A stretch of DNA of 64,000 bases from Fulvimonas sp. R45 (lineage in GTDB: Bacteria > Pseudomonadota > Gammaproteobacteria > Xanthomonadales > Rhodanobacteraceae), in NCBI RefSeq assembly GCF_030504985.1, contig NZ_JASERU010000016.1, forward strand, positions 1 through 64,000. Direction: 5' to 3'. This document shows, in pieces, positions 48,852 through 57,006 of the stretch (positions within the stretch are counted from its first letter, which is position 1; the number at the start of each line of letters is the position of its first letter). Position numbers and translations under genes: made by a program. The notes beneath the pieces are model-generated. The model was not told the origin of the DNA. It ran no database searches and was given only the letters and a program-made list of their open reading frames with translations.

Positions 48852-49268
48852 TCACCCTCCCGGCAGGCGCCGCCAGGGCAGCAGGGCGCGCAGCCGCGGC
48901 GAGCGCAGGTACAGCCCGCCCCAGGCCAGCAGCCCCAGGTAGGCGCCGAACAGGAAATGCGTGAACAGCGGGCTGCCGGCGCGCAGGTGGGTGGCCATGG
49001 CGCCGCCGAACAGGCCGGTCAGCAGGATCGCGCCCAGCACGGCGGTACGCGGCCAGGCGTAGAGCGCGGCGCAGGCCAGGGTGAGCACGCCCAGCCCGCG
49101 CGCCAGCGTTTCGCCGGGCGGGTAGCCGAGCTGCTGCAGCGTCTGCGTCACCACCGGCAGCGGCAGCAGCTTGATCGCGCCGTCGAACAGCAGGAACAGC
49201 ACCACCAGGGCGCTGAGCGCGCGGCCGCTCCAGCGGGCGGCGGGCGCGATGGGGGAAACGTCGTTCAT
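48852..49268 (-). CDS. DoxX-like membrane protein
   Basis: About 138 residues with four membrane helices, matching DoxX-like families: ALSALVVLFLLFDGAIKLLPL, QLGYPPGETLARGLGVLTLACAALYAW and TGLFGGAMATHLRAGSPLFTHFLFG. Function is unclear; relatives are quinone- or redox-linked in some bacteria. ATG 49268 with GGGAGAG upstream. It lies between the DGPF gene (18 bp) and the ECF42 gene (46 bp). Confidence 0.85.
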   Translation of the reverse strand: MNDVSPIAPAARWSGRALSALVVLFLLFDGAIKLLPLPVVTQTLQQLGYPPGETLARGLGVLTLACAALYAWPRTAVLGAILLTGLFGGAMATHLRAGSPLFTHFLFGAYLGLLAWGGLYLRSPRLRALLPWRRLPGG

Positions 49269-49286
49269 GGCGGACTCTCCCTGGCC

Positions 49287-49721
49287 TCAGGCGGATTTGG
49301 ATGCCAGCGCGGCGCGTATGCGTTCCTCGCTCGCGCGCACCTCGGGCGTCAGCGCCTCGCCGAAGTCCTCGGCCTCGAACAGCGGGCGGATCTCGATCTC
49401 GCACTCGCCGTCGAAGGGCGGCGGGCAGCGCTGCGCCCAGGCCAGCGCCTCGTCCATCGAGCGAACCTGCCACAGCCAGAAACCGGCGATCAGCTCCTTC
49501 GCCTCGGCGAACGGGCCGTCGATCACGCTGCGCCGGTCGCCGGCGAACCGGACCCGGGCCCCGGCGGCGCTGGGCCTCAGGCCTTCGCCGGCCAGCAGCA
49601 CGCCGGCCTGCATCAGTTCCTCGTTGAAGCGGTTCATCTCCGCCAGCCGCCGCTGGCTGGGCATCGCCGGCGGGCTGGCCTCGGACTCGGCCGTGGCCCG
49701 CACCATCACCATGCATCGCAT
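49287..49721 (-). CDS. YCII-related DGPF-domain protein
   Basis: About 144 residues of the YCII-related superfamily. The signature DGPF is seen in RRSVIDGPFAEAKELIAGFWLWQV, and EIEIRPLFEAEDFGE is the usual C-terminal match. Such proteins are the conserved genomic partners of ECF42 sigma factors; their biochemical role is not known. ATG 49721 with GGAGGAC upstream. It lies between the AraC and DoxX genes. Confidence 0.88.
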   Translation of the reverse strand: MRCMVMVRATAESEASPPAMPSQRRLAEMNRFNEELMQAGVLLAGEGLRPSAAGARVRFAGDRRSVIDGPFAEAKELIAGFWLWQVRSMDEALAWAQRCPPPFDGECEIEIRPLFEAEDFGEALTPEVRASEERIRAALASKSA

Positions 49722-49761
49722 CGTCGTCCTCCGGTGGCCGGTACGATGCCGGCCTTCATGG

Positions 49762-50598
49762 TCAAGACGAACGGCGCGGGCCGGAATCGACATGCGCCGG
49801 CCCCTCGCGGCGCGCGAAGGCGCCGGGCGCCAGGCCGGTGAGGCGGCGGAAATCGCGTGCGAAGTGGGCCTGGTCGTAATAGCCCAGCGCCAGCGCGAGT
49901 TCGGCCCAGGCCACCTCGCCGCCGGCCTGCAGCCTGGCCACCGCCTCGTGCAGGCGGTAGCGGTTGATCGTCCACTTGGGGCTGGCGCCCACGTAGTCGC
50001 GGAACAGCCGCTGCAGCGCGCGCAGGCCGAGCCCGGCGCGTTCGGCCAGCTGTTCGGCGCGGGTCAGGTCGTGCGCGGTGGCGGCCAGGGCGACCAGTTC
50101 GCGCGCCCGCGCGGCCAGCGGGTCGGGCGGCGGCGATCGCGCCAGCAGCAGCGGCTCGACCCGCGCGACCATCGCGGCGAGGTCCGCGCAGCCGGGGATC
50201 GCCGGCACCAGGGTGTCGATGGCGTCGCCGAACAGTGCATGCGCCGGCAGGCTGCGGTTGGCCAGCGTGGCCACCGGCCGGCCGAGGATGGGACGGAAGC
50301 CTCCGGCGGCGAACTTCACCCCGAACACCGTCTCGCGGCCTTCCAGCACGCGGCTGAAGCGTCCGGCATGGACGCCCCAGATGCGCGCCTCGCCGCGCTC
50401 GATCACCAGGTGCACGGTGGGGTGGGGCAGGGTTTCCTGCAGTTGCGGCGGGCAGCCGCGCAGGTCCCAGCGCACGCACCAGTAGTGCTCGACGAAGGGC
50501 GCGAGCGCCGTTGCCGGCGCCTGCCGCGCGTGCTCGAAGCGGCCTTCGCCCAGGCGCGTATGCAGTACGCCGCGCGGCGGCCCGGGGGCTTCGCTCAT
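49762..50598 (-). CDS. AraC-family transcriptional regulator
   Basis: About 278 residues. The N-terminal sensing domain (FVEHYWCVRWDLRG... GETVFGVKFAAGGFRP) is of the DUF6597 type. The C-terminal double HTH contains ERAGLGLRALQRLFRDYVGASPKWTINRYRL and WAELALALGYYDQAHFARDFRRLTG. Ligand unknown. ATG 50598. First gene of the apparent AraC-DGPF-DoxX-ECF42 operon (gaps 40, 18 and 46 bp) and divergent to a DUF3224 gene. Confidence 0.88.
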   Translation of the reverse strand: MSEAPGPPRGVLHTRLGEGRFEHARQAPATALAPFVEHYWCVRWDLRGCPPQLQETLPHPTVHLVIERGEARIWGVHAGRFSRVLEGRETVFGVKFAAGGFRPILGRPVATLANRSLPAHALFGDAIDTLVPAIPGCADLAAMVARVEPLLLARSPPPDPLAARARELVALAATAHDLTRAEQLAERAGLGLRALQRLFRDYVGASPKWTINRYRLHEAVARLQAGGEVAWAELALALGYYDQAHFARDFRRLTGLAPGAFARREGPAHVDSGPRRSS

Positions 50599-50734
50599 GC
50601 ACGGTCCCCGGTGGGTCGTCGCGTTTTTCCAATCCCCGATGGCCTGCCCATGCTGCAATGTCGCCGATGCTGGAACGGCGAGCATAGACGACGCCGGGCC
50701 ACGCCTTCCGACGGACGACCAGGAGACCCGCGCC

Positions 50735-51124
50735 ATGCAAGCCCAAGGCCGCTTCGATGTGACCCTGACACCCCAGCCGGCCGACCCCGGCGACGACGCG
50801 GCGTGCCCCGGGCGCCGTCGCATCGACAAGCATTTCCACGGCGAGCTGGAGGCGCACAGCCGCGGCCAGATGCTCGCCGTCGGCACCGCGGTGCCGGGCT
50901 CGGCCGGCTACGTGGCGCTGGAGCGCGTAGCCGGCACGCTGCACGGCCGGCGCGGCTCCTTCGCCCTGCAGCACCATGGCCTGATGAAGCGCGGCGAATC
51001 CAGCCTCGTGGTGGTGGTCGTGCCGGACTCGGGCACCGGCGAACTGGCCGGGCTGGAAGGCGCGATGACGATCCGCATCGAGGACGGCCAGCACCACTAC
51101 ACGCTGGATTACCGCCTGCCCTGA
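50735..51124 (+). CDS. DUF3224 protein
   Basis: About 129 residues of the DUF3224 family, a small lipocalin-like or allene-oxide-cyclase-like beta-barrel. Motifs: HFHGELEAHSRGQMLA, YVALERVAGTLHGRRGSFALQHHG and GAMTIRIEDGQHHYTLDYRLP. Function unknown. ATG 50735 with AGGAG upstream. It diverges from the AraC gene, a frequent arrangement for target and regulator, and its 3-prime end overlaps the convergent DUF2231 gene by 16 bases. Confidence 0.86.
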   Translation: MQAQGRFDVTLTPQPADPGDDAACPGRRRIDKHFHGELEAHSRGQMLAVGTAVPGSAGYVALERVAGTLHGRRGSFALQHHGLMKRGESSLVVVVVPDSGTGELAGLEGAMTIRIEDGQHHYTLDYRLP

Positions 51125-51546
51125 GAGCCTGGCGCGTCGCCGCCCAGCCGGTGGCCATACACCAGCCGGCCGCCGAGCCAGCCGGCGGCGGCGAGCGCGG
51201 CGAAGCCGGCCAGGTCCAGCGCGATGCCCGTGGTGCCCGGCGCCGCCAGCGCGCCGCCGCGCCAGCGCAGCAGCAGGGCGAGGGCGTACAGCGCCGTCGC
51301 TGCCAGCGCGGCGCCCATGTGCAGGTACACGTCGCGCCATGCGGGACTGTCGTCGGCCAGCCGGGTCAGCTCGTAGAGGCCGGCGAGCATGGCGGGCAGC
51401 GCCGCCAGCGTGCCGGCCGCCAGCAGCAGGCCGCCCAGCCGCCAGGCGGGCATGCCCCAGTGCAGGCCGGCCAGGTCGGCCGCCGTGCCCAGCGACCAGC
51501 AGGCAACTGGGAAGTGGACCAGCGCGGGATGCAGCGGATGGCGCAT
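51109..51546 (-). CDS. DUF2231 membrane protein
   Basis: About 145 residues with four membrane helices. The N-terminus MRHPLHPALVHFPVACW and the DVYLHMGAALAATALYAL segment match the DUF2231 family, in which conserved His residues suggest haem or redox links. Function not established. It follows the next upstream membrane gene by 10 bp and overlaps the convergent DUF3224 gene. Confidence 0.82.
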   Translation of the reverse strand: MRHPLHPALVHFPVACWSLGTAADLAGLHWGMPAWRLGGLLLAAGTLAALPAMLAGLYELTRLADDSPAWRDVYLHMGAALAATALYALALLLRWRGGALAAPGTTGIALDLAGFAALAAAGWLGGRLVYGHRLGGDAPGSQGRR

Positions 51547-51556
51547 GCGCGCAGGC

Positions 51557-51898
51557 TCAATGCAGCAACAGGCTGAGCAGGGTGAGGAAGCCGACCACCG
51601 CCACGCCGGCGTGCACGAGCACCGCGGGCTTCGGCGCGATCCGCTTGCGCAGGTGGAACGAGGCGACGAAGAAGCCGCCCAGCGCCGCGAGCACCAGCAG
51701 CGCCAGCGCGGCGGTGAGCCGGCCCGGCGCGGTCCCTTGCAGCGCCAGCGCGACCAGCAGCACCAGGCCGGTGGCGCCGAGCAGCGCGTGCAGCACCGAC
51801 AGCGCCCACGGCGCGAAGCGGTTGCGCAGCACGTGGCTGGCGAGGATCAGTCCGCCGACGGCGGCGATGGCGAACACGACGATGGCGTAGAGCAGCAT
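51557..51898 (-). CDS. Hypothetical membrane protein
   Basis: Not assigned to a named family. About 113 residues with four hydrophobic helices covering nearly the whole chain (LLYAIVVFAIAAVGGLILASHVL, LSVLHALLGATGLVLLVALAL, ALALLVLAALGGFFVASF and VLVHAGVAVVGFLTLLSLLLH). Two His at helix starts (VLHALLG, LVHAGVA) could bind a cofactor. ATG 51898 with CGGAGAT upstream. Co-directional with DUF2231. Confidence 0.72.
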   Translation of the reverse strand: MLLYAIVVFAIAAVGGLILASHVLRNRFAPWALSVLHALLGATGLVLLVALALQGTAPGRLTAALALLVLAALGGFFVASFHLRKRIAPKPAVLVHAGVAVVGFLTLLSLLLH

Positions 51899-51992
51899 GG
51901 CGGATCTCCGGTATGGAAAGGCGAGGCGCCGGTGTGGCGCGAAGGCCGGGTCGTGATGCAGCGAAGCGGCCGCCACGACGTCGGGTGCGGGT

Positions 51993-52715
51993 TCAGCGGC
52001 CCGGTGGCGCGCGGTCGTCCTGCGTGGCGCGGGTATCCATCCGCCGCAGCACCGCGTCGGTGATCCGGGCGCAGCGGGGACCGAGGAAGGGGAAGGCGTC
52101 GGCCAGCGCACCGGCCAGGCTGTCGTGCAGCGCCTCGTGCAGCAGCCGGCGCGCCCGGTGCAGGCGGGTCTTCACCGTCTCCGGGCGGATGCCCAGCGCG
52201 GCGGCGGTTTCCTCGATGCTGCAGCCCTCGACCTCGCGCAACACGAACACCACGCGGAACGGCCCGGGCAACGCCTCGATGGCGTGCTCGGCCAGCTCGC
52301 GCAGCTGGGCGCGGGCGGCGTGCGTGGCCGGGTCCTCGATGCCGTAGCGCGACGGGAACGCGAGCACGCGGCCGTCGTCCTGCTGCGCCGCCTCGATCTG
52401 CGCCACGTCCACCGTGGGGCGCCGCCGGCGCAGGCGGCCGTAGGCCTCGTTCAGCACGATGCGGGTCATCCAGGTCAGCACGTTCGCCTCGCCGCGGAAG
52501 CCGTCGAGGTGTTCGAAGGCGTGCGCGTAGGCGTCCTGCAGCGCGTCCTCGGCCTCGGCGTCGTCGTTGAGCACGGCGCGGGCGACGCGGAACAGCCGCT
52601 GGTTGCCGCGCTGCATGATGTAGCGGAACGCCTCGCGCCGGCCGTCGCGGGCCAGCGCGACCAACTCGTCGTCGGACAGTGCCGCGTAGGCGATGGCGTG
52701 GGCGTGTTCAGACAT
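51993..52715 (-). CDS. RNA polymerase sigma factor, ECF (RpoE-like)
   Basis: About 240 residues. Region 2: FRYIMQRGNQRLFRVARAVLNDDAEAEDALQDAYAHAF and LDGFRGEANVLTWMTRIVLNEA. Region 4: ALPGPFRVVFVLREVEGCSIEETAAALGIRPETVKTRLHRARRLL. The C-terminal tail of about 45 residues (FPFLGPRCARITDAVLRRM) is longer than in minimal ECFs and contains one Cys. No anti-sigma gene is adjacent. ATG 52715 with GGGGGAAG upstream. The acylase gene lies 71 bp upstream on the same strand. Confidence 0.9.
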   Translation of the reverse strand: MSEHAHAIAYAALSDDELVALARDGRREAFRYIMQRGNQRLFRVARAVLNDDAEAEDALQDAYAHAFEHLDGFRGEANVLTWMTRIVLNEAYGRLRRRRPTVDVAQIEAAQQDDGRVLAFPSRYGIEDPATHAARAQLRELAEHAIEALPGPFRVVFVLREVEGCSIEETAAALGIRPETVKTRLHRARRLLHEALHDSLAGALADAFPFLGPRCARITDAVLRRMDTRATQDDRAPPGR

Positions 52716-52786
52716 GGCGCGACTTCCCCCTTTGCCGATCGGATGCGGGAGACGCCGCAAAGGTTCCCGACGCCGCGCCGGCCGGC

Positions 52787-55204
52787 TCAGCGAGCCGGCG
52801 GCGCCAGCGTCAGCATATGCTCGGCCGGGCCGGGCAGCAGCGGGGTGGGGCGACCCCGCACCCAGTCCTCGTGGCCGGCGCCGTAGTACGGCGACAGCGG
52901 GTTGTCGCTCTGGCCGCCGGGCATTTCCAGGATGCCGTGCGCCTCGTGGCCGGGCGCCACGTCCAGCCGCTCGGAGGCGCCGAAGCCGGGCGCGGCCACG
53001 CGCGGCATGTCGCGGTCGCCGGGCAGCTCGTCGTCGGGCATGTCGAGGAAGCGGGCCAGGACGCCGGGCAGGGCGCGCGCCAGCGGATGGTCGATGCCGG
53101 CGTGGTTGATCTCGCCCCAGCGGCGCGCCGCGAGGCCGCCCGGCTCGCGGCCCAGCGTGTCGGTCACGTGCCTGGCGGCATCGAGCAGCAGGGCGTTCCA
53201 GTCCTTGTAGCGCGGGTCGAGCAGGTTCGGCGGCTGGCGCGAGACCAGTTCCCACACCGCCGCCTCGGGGTCGGCCAGGCGCGGCCAGGCGAAGCCGGGG
53301 AAGCGCCGCTGCACGATGGCCACGAACGGCGCCAGCGCCGCCGCCTTCACCTGCGCCCGGAAGGCGCGCACCAGGCGGTAGTCCACGCTGTCGGGGCTGG
53401 CATGGTCGCGCCATGCGGCGGTGAGCCGGCGCAACTGCGCCAGCGCCGGATCGTCGGCACGCGCCAGCGTGCGCTGCAGCAGCTGCTGCCAGCGGCGCAG
53501 GAACACCGCGCGGTCGTCGAGCTGGATGTCGAGCAGGCTGCCGGGGCCAAAGCCGGCGCGTGCGTGCAGGTCGTCGCGGATCTGCTGCGCGCGCGCGCCG
53601 AGGTCGTGGCCGCCGTTGCCGAGCAGGGCCAGCGCCGCGCCGCCCACGGTGCGGTTGTTGGCGGTCCACAGGCGCTGGCCGGCCGGGTCCTCGATGCGCG
53701 GGTACTGCGCGGGCGCGGCCCAGCCAGTCCAGCCGGTGCCGGGCTGCGACCAGTCGGCCGGCCGCTGCGGGTCGAAGCCGTTGCGCAGCGGGATGCCGTT
53801 GCCGGCGATGGTCCAGCCGATATGGCCTTCGCGGTCGGCCACCAGCAGGTTCTGCGGCGGCATGCCGAAGCCGGGCGCGAGGTCCAGCGCCTGCCTCGCG
53901 CTGCCGGCCCGCTCCAGCTGCATCAGGCCGAGGTCGTAGGCGCGCGGCTGCTGCGCGATCCAGGCCAGCGCCAGCGGCGTGCCGTCGGTGTCCTTGCCGA
54001 GGATCGGCCCCCAGCGGGTGTCTTCCACCACCAGCGTGCGCGACGGCGCGCCCTTGATGCGGATGGTTTCCTGGTGCGTACGGATCTCGGCCCAGCCGCC
54101 GGGGACCTTGTAGCGTGCGGGGTCGTGCGGGTCGCGCTGCACGCGCACCCAGTCCAGCCAGTCGCCGTAGCTGTTGGTGAAGCCCCAGGCGACCTGGCCG
54201 TTGGAGCCGACCACCATCGCCGGCGTGCCGGGCAGGCTCACGCCGACCACGTCGCGCTGCCCGCCCGGCGCGGTGGCGTCGGGATAGCGCAGGCGGGTGC
54301 GGAACCAGATGTCGGGCACGCGCAGGCCCAGGTGCATGTCGTTGGCGAGCAGGGCCGCGCCGCTCGTGGTGAGCCGGCCGCTGACGGCGAAGCTGTTGCT
54401 GCCGGGGCGCTCCGCGCCCGTCGCGGACGCCATCGCCGCGGCCAGTTTCGCGTCCGCGGCGGCGGGCTTGGCCTGGCGCAGGTCGAGCACGTCCGCGCCC
54501 GGCGGGTACGGTGCACGCGACAGGTCGCCGTCCAGCGGTGCTTCCCAGGTCGGATCGGGCGAGAGCAGGAAATCCGCCACCGCGCCGGGCAGCGCCGCGC
54601 GCATCTGCGCGATGTGCAGCTCGCGCTCGTTGCGGCCGTCGCCGTTGAGGTCGAAGTACATCGCGGCGATCACCAGCAGGCTGTCCGCGGGCTTCCACGG
54701 CTGCGGCTTGGCGCGCAGCAGCAGGTATTCCCACGGCCGCACGCGCAGAGCGGCGAGGCCGGCGTCGACGCCGGCGGCGTACAGCTCCAGCTGGTGGCGT
54801 TGCGCGGCGGGCAGTTGCGCGTACGCGGCCTCGGTCACCGCGCGCAGGCGATGGCGGCGGTGGTCGATGTCGACGTCCAGCGCGGCGGGGCCGACCAGCT
54901 CCGACAGCTCGCCGGCGGCCATGCGGCGCATCAGGTCCATCTCGAAGAAGCGTTCCTGCGCGTGTACGTAGCCGAGCGCGAAGTCGAGGTCGTCGCGGGA
55001 TTGCCCGCTGAGCGTGGCGGTGCCCAGCGCATCGCGCTCGATCGTCACCGGATGCGCCAGCCGGGCGAAGCGGCGGGTGCCGTCCAGTTGCGCGCGGCTG
55101 CCGGCCAGCAACCACCCGCCGGCGAGGAAGGTGGCCAGCAGCAGCGCCAGCACGGCCGGCACCGTCCAGCGCAGCCAGCCGGCGCGGCGCGGTGGCCTGG
55201 TCAT
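52787..55204 (-). CDS. Penicillin acylase family Ntn-hydrolase
   Basis: About 805 residues of the penicillin G acylase / acyl-homoserine-lactone acylase superfamily. One N-terminal membrane anchor or signal (about residues 14-34). The predicted self-cleavage site and nucleophile is Ser271 in RPGSNSFAVSG; residues 35 to about 250 would be the alpha chain. Other landmarks: ALGYVHAQERFFEMDLMRRMAAGELSE, NDMHLGLRVPDIWF and GGQSDNPLSPYYGAGHEDW. Substrate could be a beta-lactam, an AHL or another amide. ATG 55204 overlaps the previous gene as ATGA. Confidence 0.9.
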   Translation of the reverse strand: MTRPPRRAGWLRWTVPAVLALLLATFLAGGWLLAGSRAQLDGTRRFARLAHPVTIERDALGTATLSGQSRDDLDFALGYVHAQERFFEMDLMRRMAAGELSELVGPAALDVDIDHRRHRLRAVTEAAYAQLPAAQRHQLELYAAGVDAGLAALRVRPWEYLLLRAKPQPWKPADSLLVIAAMYFDLNGDGRNERELHIAQMRAALPGAVADFLLSPDPTWEAPLDGDLSRAPYPPGADVLDLRQAKPAAADAKLAAAMASATGAERPGSNSFAVSGRLTTSGAALLANDMHLGLRVPDIWFRTRLRYPDATAPGGQRDVVGVSLPGTPAMVVGSNGQVAWGFTNSYGDWLDWVRVQRDPHDPARYKVPGGWAEIRTHQETIRIKGAPSRTLVVEDTRWGPILGKDTDGTPLALAWIAQQPRAYDLGLMQLERAGSARQALDLAPGFGMPPQNLLVADREGHIGWTIAGNGIPLRNGFDPQRPADWSQPGTGWTGWAAPAQYPRIEDPAGQRLWTANNRTVGGAALALLGNGGHDLGARAQQIRDDLHARAGFGPGSLLDIQLDDRAVFLRRWQQLLQRTLARADDPALAQLRRLTAAWRDHASPDSVDYRLVRAFRAQVKAAALAPFVAIVQRRFPGFAWPRLADPEAAVWELVSRQPPNLLDPRYKDWNALLLDAARHVTDTLGREPGGLAARRWGEINHAGIDHPLARALPGVLARFLDMPDDELPGDRDMPRVAAPGFGASERLDVAPGHEAHGILEMPGGQSDNPLSPYYGAGHEDWVRGRPTPLLPGPAEHMLTLAPPAR

Positions 55205-55998
55205 CGCGAGAACACCGCGAAGATGCCGGCGTAGGGCTTCACCATGAAGGCGGGCGCGCCGGCGTATCCCACGCCATCCACGTAGACCTGCGAGATGCTG
55301 CCGTCCAGGTACAGCGCGTCGCGGCAGCCGAGCTTGTCGCGGAACAGACGGGCGAAGTCGTGGAAGTTCACCGGCGCCTCGCTCACCGCGAACACGGCCT
55401 CGTGCGGGTTGGGCGCGCACACGCCGCTGCGCCACTTCATGCTGCTGGAGCCGTCGACGAACTGCGGGTTGAGCTTGCCGCCCACCACCAGCATCGGGCC
55501 GGACTGGGTGGCCCAGCGCGCCGGCTTGCCGTCGGCCTTGAAGTCGGCGCTGGTGCGCACCGCGGCGCTGCCGTCGGGATAGATCGCGAACACGCCGTTG
55601 GGCAGCAGCGAGAAGTTGCCCGACGCCGGGTTGCCGTGCGCCAGGTTCAGTGGCACCAGGGTCTTGCCGTCTTCCACGTACAGGCCCAATGGCGCGGACT
55701 GGCGGTCGTAGATGCCGGCGTTGGCGGCGAACAGCAGCCGCTTGCCGTGCGCCTCGCCCCACTGGCGCAGCGTGTCGATGTCGCCGTAGGGCTGGCCGGT
55801 GTCGGGATCGCGCCAGCGCAGGCTGAGCGCTTCGCGGCGCAGGTCGATGCGCACCACGCGAAAGGCGAGGCCGTCGAACTGCACTTCGCGGCTGTCCAGC
55901 GCCTGCGCTGACGGAGCGCAGCCGGCCAGGGGCCCCGCGAGCAGCAGCATCGAGGCCAGGCCGCGGAGGGCGCGGGGTAGGAACGTGCGTGCAGACAT
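55201..55998 (-). CDS. Phosphodiester glycosidase-like lipoprotein (NAGPA/DUF2233)
   Basis: About 265 residues. A lipoprotein signal ends in the lipobox LAGC (Cys27). The rest matches the NAGPA-type phosphodiester glycosidase family, often linked to exopolysaccharide: FAANAGIYDRQSAPLGLYVEDG, ATQSGPMLVVGGKLNPQF, FAVSEAPVNFHDFARLFRDKLGC and the acidic DGSISQ loop. Predicted periplasmic face of a membrane. Substrate unknown. ATG 55998. It overlaps the acylase gene by four bases, so the two are translated together. Confidence 0.86.
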   Translation of the reverse strand: MSARTFLPRALRGLASMLLLAGPLAGCAPSAQALDSREVQFDGLAFRVVRIDLRREALSLRWRDPDTGQPYGDIDTLRQWGEAHGKRLLFAANAGIYDRQSAPLGLYVEDGKTLVPLNLAHGNPASGNFSLLPNGVFAIYPDGSAAVRTSADFKADGKPARWATQSGPMLVVGGKLNPQFVDGSSSMKWRSGVCAPNPHEAVFAVSEAPVNFHDFARLFRDKLGCRDALYLDGSISQVYVDGVGYAGAPAFMVKPYAGIFAVFSR

Positions 55999-56097
55999 CC
56001 CCCGATGGTCGCCGTCCCGGCCGGTCCGATGCAAGCCCGCGGCGCGACAGCGCGCGGCACAGCGCTTAAACTGACCGCTTTCCGCCCGTTTCCCGCC

Positions 56098-56586
56098 ATG
56101 CCCTACACGCCGATAGTCGCCACGCTCGGTTACGTGCTCTCGCCGGATCGCCGGCAGGTGCTGATGATCCATCGCAACGCGCGCCCCGACGACCAGCACC
56201 TGGGCAAGTACAACGGCCTGGGCGGCAAGATGGAGCCGGGCGAGGACATCGCCGCTTGCATGCGCCGCGAGATCCGCGAGGAGGCCGGCATCGAGTGCGA
56301 GACGATGCGCCTGCGCGGTACGCTGAACTGGCCCGGCTTCGGCAAGCAGGGCGAGGACTGGCTGGGCTTCATCTTCATCATCGACAGCTTCGGTGGCGAG
56401 CCGCACGGCGGCAACCATGAGGGCACGCTGGAATGGGTGCCGCGCGAGAAGCTGCTGGAGCTGCCGATGTGGGAAGGCGACCGCCACTTCCTGCCGCTGG
56501 TGTTTGACGACGACCCGCGCCCGTTCCACGGCGTGATGCCGTACCGGGACGGGCGCATGCAGTCGTGGTCGTACACGCGGCTGTGA
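56098..56586 (+). CDS. Nudix hydrolase (8-oxo-dGTP diphosphatase-like)
   Basis: About 162 residues. The Nudix box is complete: GGKMEPGEDIAACMRREIREEAGIE. Overall it resembles MTH1-like 8-oxo-dGTP diphosphatases (N-terminal YTPIVATLGYVLSPDRRQVLMIHRN, LGKYNGLGGK; C-terminal HGVMPYRDGRMQSWSY). Substrate not proven. ATG 56098, 100 bp from the divergent lipoprotein gene. Its stop overlaps the next Nudix gene as GTGA. Confidence 0.88.
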   Translation: MPYTPIVATLGYVLSPDRRQVLMIHRNARPDDQHLGKYNGLGGKMEPGEDIAACMRREIREEAGIECETMRLRGTLNWPGFGKQGEDWLGFIFIIDSFGGEPHGGNHEGTLEWVPREKLLELPMWEGDRHFLPLVFDDDPRPFHGVMPYRDGRMQSWSYTRL

Positions 56587-56987
56587 GCGCGGCGCCGGTC
56601 ATCCGCATCGTCGCCGCGGTGATCCGCGACAGCGCGGGGCGCACCCTGCTCGTGCGCAAGCACGGCGCCGCGGTGTTCCAGCAGCCCGGCGGCAAGCGCG
56701 ACCCCGCCGACGAGGACGACCTCGCCACGCTGGCGCGCGAACTGCGCGAGGAGCTGGGTTGCGAACTGGTGCGCCACTCGGCGCGCTTGCTGTGCCGTGC
56801 CAGCGCGCCGGCCGCGAACGAGCGCGGCTACGTGGTGGAGGCCGAAGTCTACGAAGTGGCGGTGGACGGCGAAATCCGGGCGCAGGCGGAGATCGCCGAG
56901 CTGTGCTGGATCGATCCGGCCGCGCCCGGCGACGTGCCGGTCGCGCGGCTCAGCCGCGAGCACATCCTGCCGAAGCTGGGGCGTTGA
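56583..56987 (+). CDS. Second Nudix hydrolase, overlapping the first
   Basis: About 134 residues. The Nudix box reads GGKRDPADEDDLATLARELREELGCE. The N-terminus IRIVAAVIRDSAGRTLLVRKHGAAVFQQPGG is typical of small MutT-like enzymes. GTG at 56583 overlaps the upstream stop by four bases, so translation is probably coupled. It is too diverged from its neighbour to be a recent duplicate. Substrate unknown. Confidence 0.86.
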   Translation: MSAAPVIRIVAAVIRDSAGRTLLVRKHGAAVFQQPGGKRDPADEDDLATLARELREELGCELVRHSARLLCRASAPAANERGYVVEAEVYEVAVDGEIRAQAEIAELCWIDPAAPGDVPVARLSREHILPKLGR

Positions 56988-57006
56988 GAGCAGGCTCTGA
57001 GCGCAT

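Noticed and set aside
52787-55762. N-terminal extension of the acylase into the lipoprotein gene
   Set aside because: The extension is a shadow of the lipoprotein gene; the membrane anchor and ATGA overlap define the start at 55204.
56098-56987. Nudix pair as a recent gene duplication
   Set aside because: The two proteins share only the Nudix box; flanking sequence and length differ.
56985-57006. AGAGCAGGCTCT palindrome between the second Nudix gene and the hydrolase as a terminator
   Set aside because: Only a 5-bp stem with a 2-base loop and no U-run.
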